The position numbers and the translations under genes were made by a program. The notes beneath the pieces are model-generated. The model worked only from the letters and a program-made list of their open reading frames with translations. It was not told the origin of the DNA and did no database searches. DNA of 64,000 bases from Polaromonas sp. (GTDB lineage Bacteria; Pseudomonadota; Gammaproteobacteria; Burkholderiales; Burkholderiaceae_C), in the NCBI RefSeq assembly GCF_012927455.1, contig NZ_JABBPE010000002.1, positions 558,001-622,000 of the forward strand, given 5' to 3'. Position 1 is the stretch's first letter; each line of letters begins with the position of its first letter. Below are positions 30,286 to 39,602 of the stretch, piece by piece.

Positions 30286-31560
30286 TTAGGCCAGAAATTC
30301 TGAAAACGCAATAAACCGCACCAGGTCGCCGTGCGCAATCGCCTGGTCAGGCGGGTTGTCGACCAGCCCGTCTCCCCAGACCGCAGACGTGAGTACGCCT
30401 GAGCTCTGGTTGTCGAACAGCGCCAGCCCGCCCGTGGCATCGTGCTTGACGCGCAAGAATTCGCGGCGCTTATCGGCTCTGGCCCAATCAAAATGGGCGG
30501 TCAGTGCTATTGATTTAATAGCAAGCCGGGTGCCGCCCTGGAGCTTGAGGAGGAAGGGCCTGACCAGCAGCAGGAAGGTGACAAAGCTGGAAACCGGGTT
30601 GCCTGGCAGGCCGATGAAGTGGCTGGCGCCGATTTTTCCATACGCAAACGGCTTGCCCGGCTTCATGGCGATCTGCCAGAGCTTGAGATCGCCCAGCGCC
30701 TGCACGGCTGGCTTGATGTGGTCTTCTTCACCGACCGAGACGCCCCCGCTGGTCAGAATCAGGTCGTGCTGCTGGCTGGCGCGCTCCAGTGCGGCCACGG
30801 TCGCATCCAGCCGGTCGGGCACGATGCCCAAATCGGTGACTGTGCAGCCCAGCCGTAGCAGCAGCGCCCGCAAAAAGAATCGGTTGGAGTTGTAGATGGC
30901 GCCGGGCTTCATGTCAGCAGGTGCCACGTCGCCGGGCATGACCAGTTCGTCGCCGGTAGAAAACAGCGCCACCCGCACGCGCGCAGCCACCTGGAGCTGG
31001 TCAAAGCCGATGCTGGCCGCCAGGCCTAGCGCCGCGGGCGTGAGGCGCTCACCGCGGCGCAGCACCGCAGAGCCGCTGGCGACATCTTCACCGCGGCGGC
31101 GAATCCACTGGCCAGGTTTGGGGTGCAGCCGGATGCGAACGCCCGGGGATTCTGCAGCGCCGGCGTCCAGCGTTTCACAGTCTTCCTGCATCACCACGGC
31201 ATCGGCGCCGGGCGGGATGGGCGCGCCGGTGAAGATACGCGCCGCCGAAGCCGGCGCCAGCGGGTGGCCACTGCTGCCGGCGGGAATGCGCTGGTTGACC
31301 TGCAAAACGGTGGTGAAATTTTCCCAGTCGGCGCAGCGTACGGCGTAGCCATCCATGGCGCTGTTGTCGTGCGCTGGCACGTCCAGGCTGGACAGCAGGT
31401 CTTGCGCCAGCACGCGGCCGTCGGCATCAAAAGTGGAGACGGTTTCAATACCCGGCAGGGGTGCCGCTTGGGCCAGCAGCTCGGCCAGCGCCTCTTCCAG
31501 AGGTTTGAGAGACTTGCGGGGCGCACGTTCGGGTGCTGCTGGCATGTCAAATTTAGTCAT
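30286..31560 (-). CDS. moeA: Molybdopterin molybdenumtransferase MoeA
   Basis: DVPAHDNSAMDGYAVR, IFTGAPIPPGADAVVMQEDCE, LTSGGVSVGEEDHIKP, GLPGNPVSSFVTFLLLVRP. Confidence 0.96.
   Translation of the reverse strand: MTKFDMPAAPERAPRKSLKPLEEALAELLAQAAPLPGIETVSTFDADGRVLAQDLLSSLDVPAHDNSAMDGYAVRCADWENFTTVLQVNQRIPAGSSGHPLAPASAARIFTGAPIPPGADAVVMQEDCETLDAGAAESPGVRIRLHPKPGQWIRRRGEDVASGSAVLRRGERLTPAALGLAASIGFDQLQVAARVRVALFSTGDELVMPGDVAPADMKPGAIYNSNRFFLRALLLRLGCTVTDLGIVPDRLDATVAALERASQQHDLILTSGGVSVGEEDHIKPAVQALGDLKLWQIAMKPGKPFAYGKIGASHFIGLPGNPVSSFVTFLLLVRPFLLKLQGGTRLAIKSIALTAHFDWARADKRREFLRVKHDATGGLALFDNQSSGVLTSAVWGDGLVDNPPDQAIAHGDLVRFIAFSEFLA
30474..30525 (+). repeat. Dispersed two-hairpin repeat, copy 11, inside moeA
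   Basis: cggctctggcccaatcaaaatgggcggtcagtgctattgatttaatagcaag. Confidence 0.85.
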
Positions 31561-31628
31561 GGCGGGTGTCGGTATCTGGCGGGCGCAGACTGGAGTGAAC
31601 CGGACTTGTCTAGCCCGGTGGCTCGGTA

Positions 31629-32177
31629 TTAGCCAAAGCGTTCTTCAAACGAGTATTCAAATCTATCCTGATTGTTGAGCAGGTACTCGGCCACGGCGTC
31701 TGGATTGTTCAAATCCAGCACCGGACGCAAGGTTGCTGCGGGCAGGCGCTCGGGCGCATCGGTGGCAATGGCGACGATGAAGTCATCGTCCATGTAGCGG
31801 GCCGGCTTGCCGGCATAGTCGGCCGAAGGCGCGCGCCAGACTTCAATCTTTAGCAGGTCGCTGTCCTTGAAGCCCTCGACCAGAACCCAGTCCACGCCCT
31901 CGTAAAGCTCGGCAATCAGCTGGTGAACCGTCAGCTGTGAAGGCTTTTCAAACTCGCGCATCAGCGCCAGCCGATGCGGCGAGGCCACCACCACCTCAAA
32001 AGCGCCCGCCTCGCGGTGACGAAAGGTATCCTTACCCGGGTGGTCCACGTCAAAGCTGAGGTGTGCGTGCTTGACAACCGACACCCGCAGGCCACGTAGC
32101 TTGAGCGCAGGAATCAGCTTTTCGACCAGCGTTGTTTTGCCGGAGCCCGAGTACCCGGCAAATCCGACAACTTTCAT
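31629..32177 (-). CDS. mobB: Molybdopterin-guanine dinucleotide biosynthesis adaptor MobB
   Basis: MKVVGFAGYSGSGKTTLVEKLIPALKLRGLRVSVVKHAHLSFDVDHPGKDTFRHREAGA. Confidence 0.95.
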   Translation of the reverse strand: MKVVGFAGYSGSGKTTLVEKLIPALKLRGLRVSVVKHAHLSFDVDHPGKDTFRHREAGAFEVVVASPHRLALMREFEKPSQLTVHQLIAELYEGVDWVLVEGFKDSDLLKIEVWRAPSADYAGKPARYMDDDFIVAIATDAPERLPAATLRPVLDLNNPDAVAEYLLNNQDRFEYSFEERFG

Positions 32178-32204
32178 GCGGTGACTTTCAGGCGTTGTGT
32201 TTTA

Positions 32205-32258
32205 CTATCAATTACATAGCTGCTTGCGCCCGCTGTATATGGGCTAGAGCTCGATTTA
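32205..32258 (-). repeat. Dispersed two-hairpin repeat, copy 12
   Basis: ctatcaattacatagctgcttgcgcccgctgtatatgggctagagctcgattta (reverse). Confidence 0.88.
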
Positions 32259-32264
32259 ATCGAT

Positions 32265-33692
32265 TTATTGGACATGATCGGCAATGTAGCGCTTGATCAC
32301 CGCCACGTCGGCCGGCAGCAGCCTGACGCGCTTGGGCAGGGCCTCGATGCCTTCAAAGCGGGCCGGCCGATCCGGCGATCTGCCCAGCGCCTCCTCAATC
32401 GTGGCGGCAAACTTGATGGGCAACGCGGTTTCCAGCACGATCATGGGCACACCTGCTTGAATCTGCTCGCGCGCCACCTTCACGCCATCGGCGGTGTGCG
32501 TGTCAATCATGCTGCCAAAGCGCTGCCAGGTATCTCGAATGGTCGCGAGGCGGTCGGCATGGGTGCTCTTGCCGCTAACAAAACCGTAGCGCTGGGCTGC
32601 AGATTTGAAAGCCGCATCAGCGCTCAGATCAAAACTGCCCTGGCTGGCCAGCTGGTCGTAAAACAGCGCCTTGGTTTTGGCGCCGTCGCGGCCCAGCAAG
32701 TCAAACACAAAGCGCTCAAAATTCGAGGCCTTGGAAATGTCCATGGACGGACTGGATGTTTCATGCGTGTCGGCGCTGCTGCGGACACGGTAAACGCCGG
32801 TGCGGAAGAACTCGTCGAGCACATCGTTCTCGTTGGTTGCGACCACCAGCTTGTCTATCGGCAGGCCCATGCTGCGCGCCACATGGCCGGCGCAGACATT
32901 GCCAAAATTGCCCGAGGGAACGGAAAAACTGACCTTTTCGGTGTTCGACTTTGTGGCCTGAAAATAGCCCGAAAAGTAATAAACCACCTGCGCCATCAGC
33001 CTCGCCCAGTTGATCGAATTGACCGTGCCTATTTTGTATTGGCGCTTGAAATCCAGATCGTTGGAGACCGCCTTGACGATGTCCTGGCAGTCGTCAAACA
33101 CGCCATCAATCGCGATGTTGTGGATATTTTCATCCTGCAGGCTGAACATCTGCGCCTGCTGAAACGGGCTCATGCGGCCGTTGGGCGAGATCATGAAGAC
33201 GCGCACGCCTTTTTTGCCGCGCATGGCGTATTCGGCGGCGCTGCCGGTGTCTCCGCTGGTGGCACCCAGGATATTGAGCTCTTCACCGCGACGCGCCAGT
33301 TCGTACTCAAACAGGTTGCCGAGCAGCTGCATGGCCAGGTCCTTGAAGGCCAGCGTCGGGCCGTTGGACAAAGCCTCCAGGTACAGGCCGTCTTCGAGCT
33401 TCCTCAAAGGAACGATTTCCTGGGTTCCAAACACGGCTTCTGTATAAGTCTTTGCGCAGATCGCCTTCAGGTCGGTTGGCGGGATGTCGTCGATATACAG
33501 CGACAAAATTTCAAACGCCAGATCGGCGTAGGACAGACCGCGCCAGCGGGTCAGCGTCGCCGCGTCAATCTGCGGATAGTGCTCGGGCAGATACAGGCCA
33601 CCATCGGGCGCCAAGCCTTCCAGCAGGATTTCGCAAAAGCGCTTGCGCTCGGTCGTGTCGGTTGATGTGGCGCGCGTGGAGAGGTAGCGCAT
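32265..33692 (-). CDS. thrC: Threonine synthase
   Basis: MRYLSTRA...EGLAPDGGLYLPEHYPQID...GPTLAFKDLAMQLLGNLFEYEL...GATSGDTGSAAEYAMRGKKGVRVFM. Confidence 0.96.
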   Translation of the reverse strand: MRYLSTRATSTDTTERKRFCEILLEGLAPDGGLYLPEHYPQIDAATLTRWRGLSYADLAFEILSLYIDDIPPTDLKAICAKTYTEAVFGTQEIVPLRKLEDGLYLEALSNGPTLAFKDLAMQLLGNLFEYELARRGEELNILGATSGDTGSAAEYAMRGKKGVRVFMISPNGRMSPFQQAQMFSLQDENIHNIAIDGVFDDCQDIVKAVSNDLDFKRQYKIGTVNSINWARLMAQVVYYFSGYFQATKSNTEKVSFSVPSGNFGNVCAGHVARSMGLPIDKLVVATNENDVLDEFFRTGVYRVRSSADTHETSSPSMDISKASNFERFVFDLLGRDGAKTKALFYDQLASQGSFDLSADAAFKSAAQRYGFVSGKSTHADRLATIRDTWQRFGSMIDTHTADGVKVAREQIQAGVPMIVLETALPIKFAATIEEALGRSPDRPARFEGIEALPKRVRLLPADVAVIKRYIADHVQ

Positions 33693-35053
33693 CAGGCGAG
33701 TTCCTCTTTGCGGATGCGGGTGATGGGCGACAGTACGGTGGGCAGCGCCTGCATCTGCGCCAGGGCTTGGTTCATCTTCGCTTCCACACAGTCGTGCGTG
33801 AGGATGATCAGATCGGTTTGCGTGGCGCCTTCGCCGCCCACTTCATCGGCTTCGCGCTGCAACATGGCATCGATGCTGATGCCCAGCGCCGCCAGAATGC
33901 CGGTGACTTTGGCCAGCACGCCGGCCTGGTCGGCCACGTTCAGGCGCAGGTAGTAGCTGGTCACCACGTCGCTCATAGGCACGATGGGCAGGTCGCTCAT
34001 CGCCTGGTTGAAGGTGTCGGGCTGAAACGCCAGGTGGGGCACGCGGTGCCCGGGGTCTGCCGTGTGCAGGCGCGCAATGTCGACCAGGTCGGCAATGACT
34101 GCGCTGGCGGTCGGCTCGCTGCCGGCGCCCTTGCCGTAGTACAGCGTGGTGCCGACGGCATCACCCTGCACCACTACCGCGTTCATCGCGCCTTCAACGT
34201 TGGCGATCAGTCGTTTGGCCGGCACCAGGCTGGGGTGCACGCGCAACTCTATGCCGCCCGCGGCGCGCTTGGTGATGCCCAGCAGCTTGATGCGGTAGCC
34301 GAGTTGCTCGGCGTAGCGGATGTCCTGCGCCGCCAGCGTCGTGATGCCCTCGACATACGCCTTATCGAACTGCACCGGAATGCCAAAGGCGATGGCCGAC
34401 ATCAGCGTGACCTTGTGGCCGGCGTCGACACCCTCGATGTCGAAGGTCGGGTCGGCTTCGGCATAACCCAGGCGTTGCGCTTCCTTGAGTGCCACGTCAA
34501 AGTCCAGAGCCTTGTCGCGCATCTCGGACAGGATGAAGTTGGTGGTGCCGTTGATGATGCCGGCGATCCACTGGATACGATTGGCGGTCAGGCCTTCGCG
34601 CAGCGCCTTGATGATGGGAATGCCGCCGGCAACGGCCGCTTCGAACGCGACCATGACGCCCTTGCGGTGCGCCGCGGCAAAAATCTCGGTGCCATGCACG
34701 GCCAGCAGTGCCTTGTTGGCGGTGACCACATGCTTGCCGGCCTCAATCGCCTCCAGCACCAGGGCCCTGGCAATGCCGTAGCCGCCAATGAGCTCAACCA
34801 CGATGTCGATGTCGGGGCTGGCGACCACCTGGCGGGCATCGCCCACCACCTGCACGCCCTCACCCACCAGGGCCTGGGCGCGCGCCACGTCAAGGTCGGC
34901 GACCATGGTGATCTCGATAGCGCGGCCGGCGCGGCGCAATATTTCCTGCTGGTTGCGCCGCAGCACGTTGAAGGTGCCGCTGCCCACAGTGCCCATGCCC
35001 AGAAGGCCGACCCGGATCGGGCTCAAATTCATCGTCGTTGTTTTTAGGGTCAC
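33692..35053 (-). CDS. hom: Homoserine dehydrogenase
   Basis: IRVGLLGMGTVGSGTFNVL...KHVVTANKALLA...GIINGTTNFILSEM; C-terminal ACT domain. Start may be 35032. Confidence 0.96.
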   Translation of the reverse strand: MTLKTTTMNLSPIRVGLLGMGTVGSGTFNVLRRNQQEILRRAGRAIEITMVADLDVARAQALVGEGVQVVGDARQVVASPDIDIVVELIGGYGIARALVLEAIEAGKHVVTANKALLAVHGTEIFAAAHRKGVMVAFEAAVAGGIPIIKALREGLTANRIQWIAGIINGTTNFILSEMRDKALDFDVALKEAQRLGYAEADPTFDIEGVDAGHKVTLMSAIAFGIPVQFDKAYVEGITTLAAQDIRYAEQLGYRIKLLGITKRAAGGIELRVHPSLVPAKRLIANVEGAMNAVVVQGDAVGTTLYYGKGAGSEPTASAVIADLVDIARLHTADPGHRVPHLAFQPDTFNQAMSDLPIVPMSDVVTSYYLRLNVADQAGVLAKVTGILAALGISIDAMLQREADEVGGEGATQTDLIILTHDCVEAKMNQALAQMQALPTVLSPITRIRKEELA

Positions 35054-35075
35054 CTGGAAGTCCTGCCTGTCTTGG

Positions 35076-36341
35076 TTACTGCTTGCTGCCCGCTAAAACG
35101 AGCGGGGGAAATTGACGGTCTGATTGCTTGCTGCGGTAATTTTCGAGAAATTGGGCAATGCGCTTGATGGCCTCGCGCAGGTCTTCCTCGTGCGGCAAAA
35201 AGACGATGCGAAAATGATCGGGCGACGCCCAGTTAAAGCCGGTTCCCTGCACCAGCATGACCTTGGTCGCCTTCAACAATTCAAGGAAAAACAGCCGGTC
35301 GTCCGTTATCGGATAGACCTTTGGATCGAGCCTGGGAAACATGTAAAGCGCAGCGCTGGGCTTGACGCAACTGACCCCGGGAATCGCGGTGATCAGCTGG
35401 TACGCCAGGTCGCGTTGCCGACGCAGGCGTCCGCCCTCGCACGTCAGGTCATTAATGCTTTGGTAGCCGCCCAGGGCGGTCTGGATTGCCCACTGACCCG
35501 GCACGTTGGAGCACAGCTTCATGTTGGCCAGCATGTTGAGGCCTTCGATGTAGTCCTGTGCCGACTTTTTAGGCCCCGACACCACCAGCCAGCCGGCGCG
35601 GTAGCCGCAAGAGCGGTAACTCTTGGACAGTGAATTGAAGGTCAGCGTGAGCACGTCCGTCGACAGGCTGGCGATGGCTGTGTGCTTGACGTCATCGTAA
35701 AGCACCTTGTCATAGACCTCGTCCGCCAGAATCACCAGGTCATATTCACGCGCTATCTCGACGATGCCCTTGAGCAGTTCGTCGGAATACAGCGCGCCGG
35801 TCGGATTGTTCGGGTTGATGACGACGATGGCTTTGGTTCTTGGCGTGATCTTGGCGCGAATGTCGGACAGGCTGGGCATCCAGCCGTTGTCTTCGTCGCA
35901 CAGGTAATGCACCGGCGTGCCGCCCGACAGGCTGGCGCTGGCCGTCCACAAGGGATAGTCAGGCGCGGGCAACAACAACTCGTCGCCGTCGTCAAGCAGC
36001 GCATTGGTAGCCATCGCGATCAGTTCGCTGGCGCCGTTGCCCAGGTAAATGTCGTCGAGCAGCACTCCTTTGATGCCCTGCTTCTGGGTTTCGTGCATCA
36101 CCGCCTTGCGCGCCGCAAAAATGCCTTTACTGTCCGAATAGCCGGCCGAGGAAGGCAGGTTGCGGATCATGTCTTGCTGGATTTCCTCGGGCGCATCGAA
36201 ACCGAACGCCGCCAGGTTGCCCAGGTTGAGTTTGATGAGCTTTTGCCCCTCTTCCTCCATCTGTTTGGCGGCGTCCATGATGGGGCCGCGGATGTCGTAG
36301 AGCACATTGGCCAGTTTGGCTGATTTGGTGATCGGTTTCAT
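35076..36341 (-). CDS. Pyridoxal-phosphate aminotransferase, AlaA/AlaC-like
   Basis: MKPITKSAKLANVLYDIRGPIMDAAKQMEEEGQKLIKLNLGNLAAFGFDAPEEI...NSLSKSYRSCGYRAGW. Confidence 0.93.
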   Translation of the reverse strand: MKPITKSAKLANVLYDIRGPIMDAAKQMEEEGQKLIKLNLGNLAAFGFDAPEEIQQDMIRNLPSSAGYSDSKGIFAARKAVMHETQKQGIKGVLLDDIYLGNGASELIAMATNALLDDGDELLLPAPDYPLWTASASLSGGTPVHYLCDEDNGWMPSLSDIRAKITPRTKAIVVINPNNPTGALYSDELLKGIVEIAREYDLVILADEVYDKVLYDDVKHTAIASLSTDVLTLTFNSLSKSYRSCGYRAGWLVVSGPKKSAQDYIEGLNMLANMKLCSNVPGQWAIQTALGGYQSINDLTCEGGRLRRQRDLAYQLITAIPGVSCVKPSAALYMFPRLDPKVYPITDDRLFFLELLKATKVMLVQGTGFNWASPDHFRIVFLPHEEDLREAIKRIAQFLENYRSKQSDRQFPPLVLAGSKQ

Positions 36342-36563
36342 GAGGCTGTTTTTCTGGATAGTCGGGCAAAGACTGCGGTGGTCGTGGTTCGGGGAATTGT
36401 CCCGATTACCATGGCGGTCATTGGGAAGAAACACCGGCACTGCAACAAAAAATTCAGGCGGAATCTATAATTTGACCACATAAAAAGCGCTTTTTCCTGG
36501 CAATTGGCCTGCCAAAAGCCTTTGCCCCTTGCCATTTCTGGCCTCTACAACACCTGACTGCCC

Positions 36564-36962
36564 ATGAAACTTCAACCAGACCGTCTCGATGTTCAATCCA
36601 TCCTGGGTTACGGTCCCGGCTGGATAGGCCTGGGCAGCAACGGCGTGGCTGAAAAAATCGAGCGCAGCATTGTGATTGGCTCACGCGGGGAGAAATTTGA
36701 CTGGAATTGCGCGCGCTTTGAGGACCTCACCGCGGAGCACTTCGCACAATTGGCGCAGACACAACCCGAACTGGTTATTTTTGGCAGTGGGACGCGCCTG
36801 CGCTTTCCTCCGCCCGCCTTGTTGCGCGCACTGATGGAAAAGCGCATCGGTCTTGAAACCATGGATACGCTGGCGGCCTGCCGCACTTACAACATCCTGG
36901 CGGGCGAGGGACGGCAGGTGCTGGCCGCCCTGCTGATCGAGCCTGCGGGACATACAGCCTGA
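36564..36962 (+). CDS. Mth938-like domain protein (DUF498)
   Basis: MKLQPDRLDVQSILGYGPGWIGLGS...PELVIFGSGTRLRFPPPALLRALMEKRIGLETMDTLAACRTYNILAGEGRQVLAALL. Confidence 0.88.
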   Translation: MKLQPDRLDVQSILGYGPGWIGLGSNGVAEKIERSIVIGSRGEKFDWNCARFEDLTAEHFAQLAQTQPELVIFGSGTRLRFPPPALLRALMEKRIGLETMDTLAACRTYNILAGEGRQVLAALLIEPAGHTA

Positions 36963-37082
36963 AACACTTCGTCTTTCAGAGTAAAATCTAGGGTTGCGCT
37001 TGGTAGCAGACCCGGGACACCTATCGGAACGTTGCCAAACGCCCAGGCTAATTACAACTACTTTCGTCAGGGTCCACTCAGT

Positions 37083-37559
37083 ATGGCAGTCGTCGTCAAT
37101 AAACCACTCCCCGAATTTGAAGCGAACGCCACAGGCGGTATCAAGGTGTCGAACCAGACACATCTGGGCAACGTCGTTGTCCTGTATTTTTATCCCAAAG
37201 ACAACACCCCCGGTTGTACCACCGAAGCCATGCAGTTTCGCGACCGATACAAGGACTTTGTGAAGGCTGGCGCAACCGTCTTCGGGGTATCGCGCGACAA
37301 CATGAAGTCCCACGACGAGTTCAAGTCCAAGCTGGAACTCCCGTTCGAGCTGATTGCCGATACCGAGGAAAAAATGTGCCACATGTTCGGCGTGGTCAAA
37401 AACAAGATTATGTACGGCAAAAAGGTCAAGGGCATTGAGCGCAGTACCTTTTTGGTCGGCGCCGACGGCCAGCTGAAAGAAGAGTGGCGCGGCCTGAAAG
37501 TGCCAGGACATGTCGACGATGTACTGAAGGCCGTCAAGGCCTTGAAAAAGACCGTCTGA
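37083..37559 (+). CDS. bcp: Thioredoxin-dependent peroxiredoxin Bcp
   Basis: VVVLYFYPKDNTPGCTTEAMQFRDRYKDFVKAGATVFGVSRDNMKSHDEFKSKLELPFELIADTEEKMCHMFGV. Confidence 0.95.
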   Translation: MAVVVNKPLPEFEANATGGIKVSNQTHLGNVVVLYFYPKDNTPGCTTEAMQFRDRYKDFVKAGATVFGVSRDNMKSHDEFKSKLELPFELIADTEEKMCHMFGVVKNKIMYGKKVKGIERSTFLVGADGQLKEEWRGLKVPGHVDDVLKAVKALKKTV

Positions 37560-37653
37560 ACCCTTGCGGGGGCGCATGAGCAACAGCCGGTTGCCCTGTC
37601 ACTTGAGTTGTGCATAATGAAGTCATGTTGTTGACCTCCGCAACCGCGTTCAT

Positions 37654-37687
37654 AAAAAGCCGCCCTGGTCTCCAGGCGGCTTTTTTA
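37654..37687 (+). terminator. Rho-independent terminator downstream of bcp
   Basis: aaaaagccgccctggtctccaggcggctttttt hairpin followed by T-run. Confidence 0.85.
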
Positions 37688-37723
37688 CTTCTGAAAGCTT
37701 CTTTTTAAAGAGTTTTAAGCACT

Positions 37724-39409
37724 ATGCCCCTGCCTCCTGCCCCGACCAAACGTGCCGCCCTACTCTCCCCCGATGCGCTCGACGCGCCGGCCCGCTCATC
37801 CGCCAAGGTGTCACGAAAGACGGACAACTCTGAATTGGCCCAAAAGCCGTCTCCAGTGCTCAATCTGTTTGACAGCCGGCTCTCCGGAAGTGCCGAGCAT
37901 CCGGCCGCTTTTAAAGGAAAAGAGCCTTCCAGCTTAACAAAGACGGGCGTTGACAGCTACCAAAAAGAGAGCTTATTGCGACGGCAACCAGCCTTACGAC
38001 CCAAGAAAACCAAACACGCAGGACCGGCCAAGCTGTTTGTGTTGGACACCAATGTGCTGATGCACGACCCGATGTGCTTGTTTCGTTTTGAAGAGCACGA
38101 CATCTTTCTGCCCATGATCGTGCTCGAGGAGCTCGACGGTCATAAAAAAGGGATGACTGAAGTCGCCCGCAATGCCCGCCAGACCAGCCGCACCCTTGAT
38201 GCACTGGCTGGTGCCCAGGGTGCCGACATCGCCAAGGGTCTTAAGCTGGACACCACCGGGCACCGTGAAGCCGGCGGCTGCCTGTTTTTCCAGACCAAGC
38301 CGCTGGATTACACGCTGCCCATGAGCCTGCCGCAAGGCAAGGCCGACAACCAGATACTCGGCGTGGTGGAGGCGCTGCGCAAGGAATACGCGCCGCGCGA
38401 GGTAGTCCTGGTGTCCAAGGACATCAACATGCGCGTCAAGGCGCGTGCTCTCGGCTTGATGACCGACGACTACCAGAACGACAAGGTGCTGGAAGACGGC
38501 GACCTGCTGTACTCCGGCTCGCTGGCCCTGCCGACTGACTTCTGGACGCGTCAAAGCAAAACCATTGAGAGCTGGCAGCAAGGCAGCCACACCTTCTACC
38601 GCATCACGGGCCCCATCGTGCCCAGCCTGCTGATCAACCAGTTCGTATTTTTTGAAACGCCTGGAGAGCCACCGCTGTATGCCCGCGTCACTGAAATTCA
38701 GGCCAAAACGGCCGTTCTGAAAACCTTGAAGGATTACACCCATCTGAAAAACGCCATTTGGGGCGTCACCATGCGCAACCGTGAGCAAAACTTTGCGATG
38801 AACCTGCTGATGGACCCGGAAGTAGACTTTGTCACGCTGGCAGGTACGGCCGGCACCGGCAAAACGCTGATGGCGCTGGCCAGCGGCCTTACGCAGGTGC
38901 TGGATGACCGCCGTTACACCGAAATCATCATGACACGCGCCACGGTATCGGTAGGCGAGGACATCGGCTTTCTGCCCGGTACCGAAGAGGAAAAAATGGG
39001 GCCGTGGATGGGCGCGCTCGACGACAACTTGGAAGTGCTGGGAAAAACCGACGGCGGCTCTGGCGAATGGGGACGCGCCGCGACCAACGAGCTGATCCGT
39101 TCACGCATCAAAGTCAAAAGCATGAACTTCATGCGCGGCCGCACTTTCCTGAACAAGTACGTCATCATTGACGAGGCGCAAAACCTGACGCCCAAGCAGA
39201 TGAAGACCCTGATCACGCGAGCCGGTCCGGGCACCAAGATTGTCTGCATGGGCAACTTGGCGCAAATCGATACACCCTACCTCACCGAAGGCTCTTCAGG
39301 AATGACTTTCGCGGTGGACCGCTTCAAGGGCTGGCCGCATGGTGGGCATATCACGCTGGCGCGCGGAGAGCGTTCCCGCTTGGCCGATTTCGCCAGCGAG
39401 GTGCTTTGA
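37724..39409 (+). CDS. PhoH family protein with N-terminal PIN domain
   Basis: KLFVLDTNVLMHDPMCLFRFEEHDIFLPMIVLEELD (PIN) and VTLAGTAGTGKTLMALASGL...ATVSVGEDIGFLPGTEEEKMGPWMGALDDNLEVL...YVIIDEAQNLTPKQMKTLITRAG. Confidence 0.95.
   Translation: MPLPPAPTKRAALLSPDALDAPARSSAKVSRKTDNSELAQKPSPVLNLFDSRLSGSAEHPAAFKGKEPSSLTKTGVDSYQKESLLRRQPALRPKKTKHAGPAKLFVLDTNVLMHDPMCLFRFEEHDIFLPMIVLEELDGHKKGMTEVARNARQTSRTLDALAGAQGADIAKGLKLDTTGHREAGGCLFFQTKPLDYTLPMSLPQGKADNQILGVVEALRKEYAPREVVLVSKDINMRVKARALGLMTDDYQNDKVLEDGDLLYSGSLALPTDFWTRQSKTIESWQQGSHTFYRITGPIVPSLLINQFVFFETPGEPPLYARVTEIQAKTAVLKTLKDYTHLKNAIWGVTMRNREQNFAMNLLMDPEVDFVTLAGTAGTGKTLMALASGLTQVLDDRRYTEIIMTRATVSVGEDIGFLPGTEEEKMGPWMGALDDNLEVLGKTDGGSGEWGRAATNELIRSRIKVKSMNFMRGRTFLNKYVIIDEAQNLTPKQMKTLITRAGPGTKIVCMGNLAQIDTPYLTEGSSGMTFAVDRFKGWPHGGHITLARGERSRLADFASEVL
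37921..37976 (+). repeat. Dispersed two-hairpin repeat, copy 13 (diverged), inside phoH-like gene
   Basis: agagccttccagcttaacaaagacgggcgttgacagctaccaaaaagagagct. Confidence 0.7.
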
Positions 39410-39450
39410 AACTGATCGGAACTTTCTGCGGCTGAAATGCTGCAGGCAAT

Positions 39451-39485
39451 AAAAAAGGCCAAGTCGAATGACTTGGCCTTTTTTT
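39451..39485. terminator. Bidirectional-looking Rho-independent terminator
   Basis: aaaaaaggccaagtcgaatgacttggccttttttt. Confidence 0.9.
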
Positions 39486-39510
39486 AATCTCTTTATTTTT
39501 TTCGAAATTT

Positions 39511-39585
39511 TGGTGGGCGGTGCAAGTTTCGAACTTGCGACCCCTGCAGTGTGAATGCAGTGCTCTACCCCTGAGCTAACCGCCC
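39511..39585 (-). tRNA. tRNA-Val (anticodon CAC), CCA encoded
   Basis: Minus: GGGCGGTTAGCTCAGGGGTAGAGCACTGCATTCACACTGCAGGGGTCGCAAGTTCGAAACTTGCACCGCCCACCA; anticodon loop TTCACAC. Confidence 0.95.
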
Positions 39586-39602
39586 TATCGGTTAGTTCCG
39601 CA

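Noticed and set aside
32268-35047. Long plus-strand ORFs of 465 and 531 aa antisense to thrC and hom
   Set aside because: Low-complexity, His/Arg/Gln-rich composition typical of GC-rich shadow ORFs; the minus-strand genes are unambiguous.
39451-39485. Palindrome considered as a member of a dispersed repeat family
   Set aside because: A GC stem flanked by A- and T-runs downstream of phoH and next to a tRNA is better explained as an intrinsic terminator.
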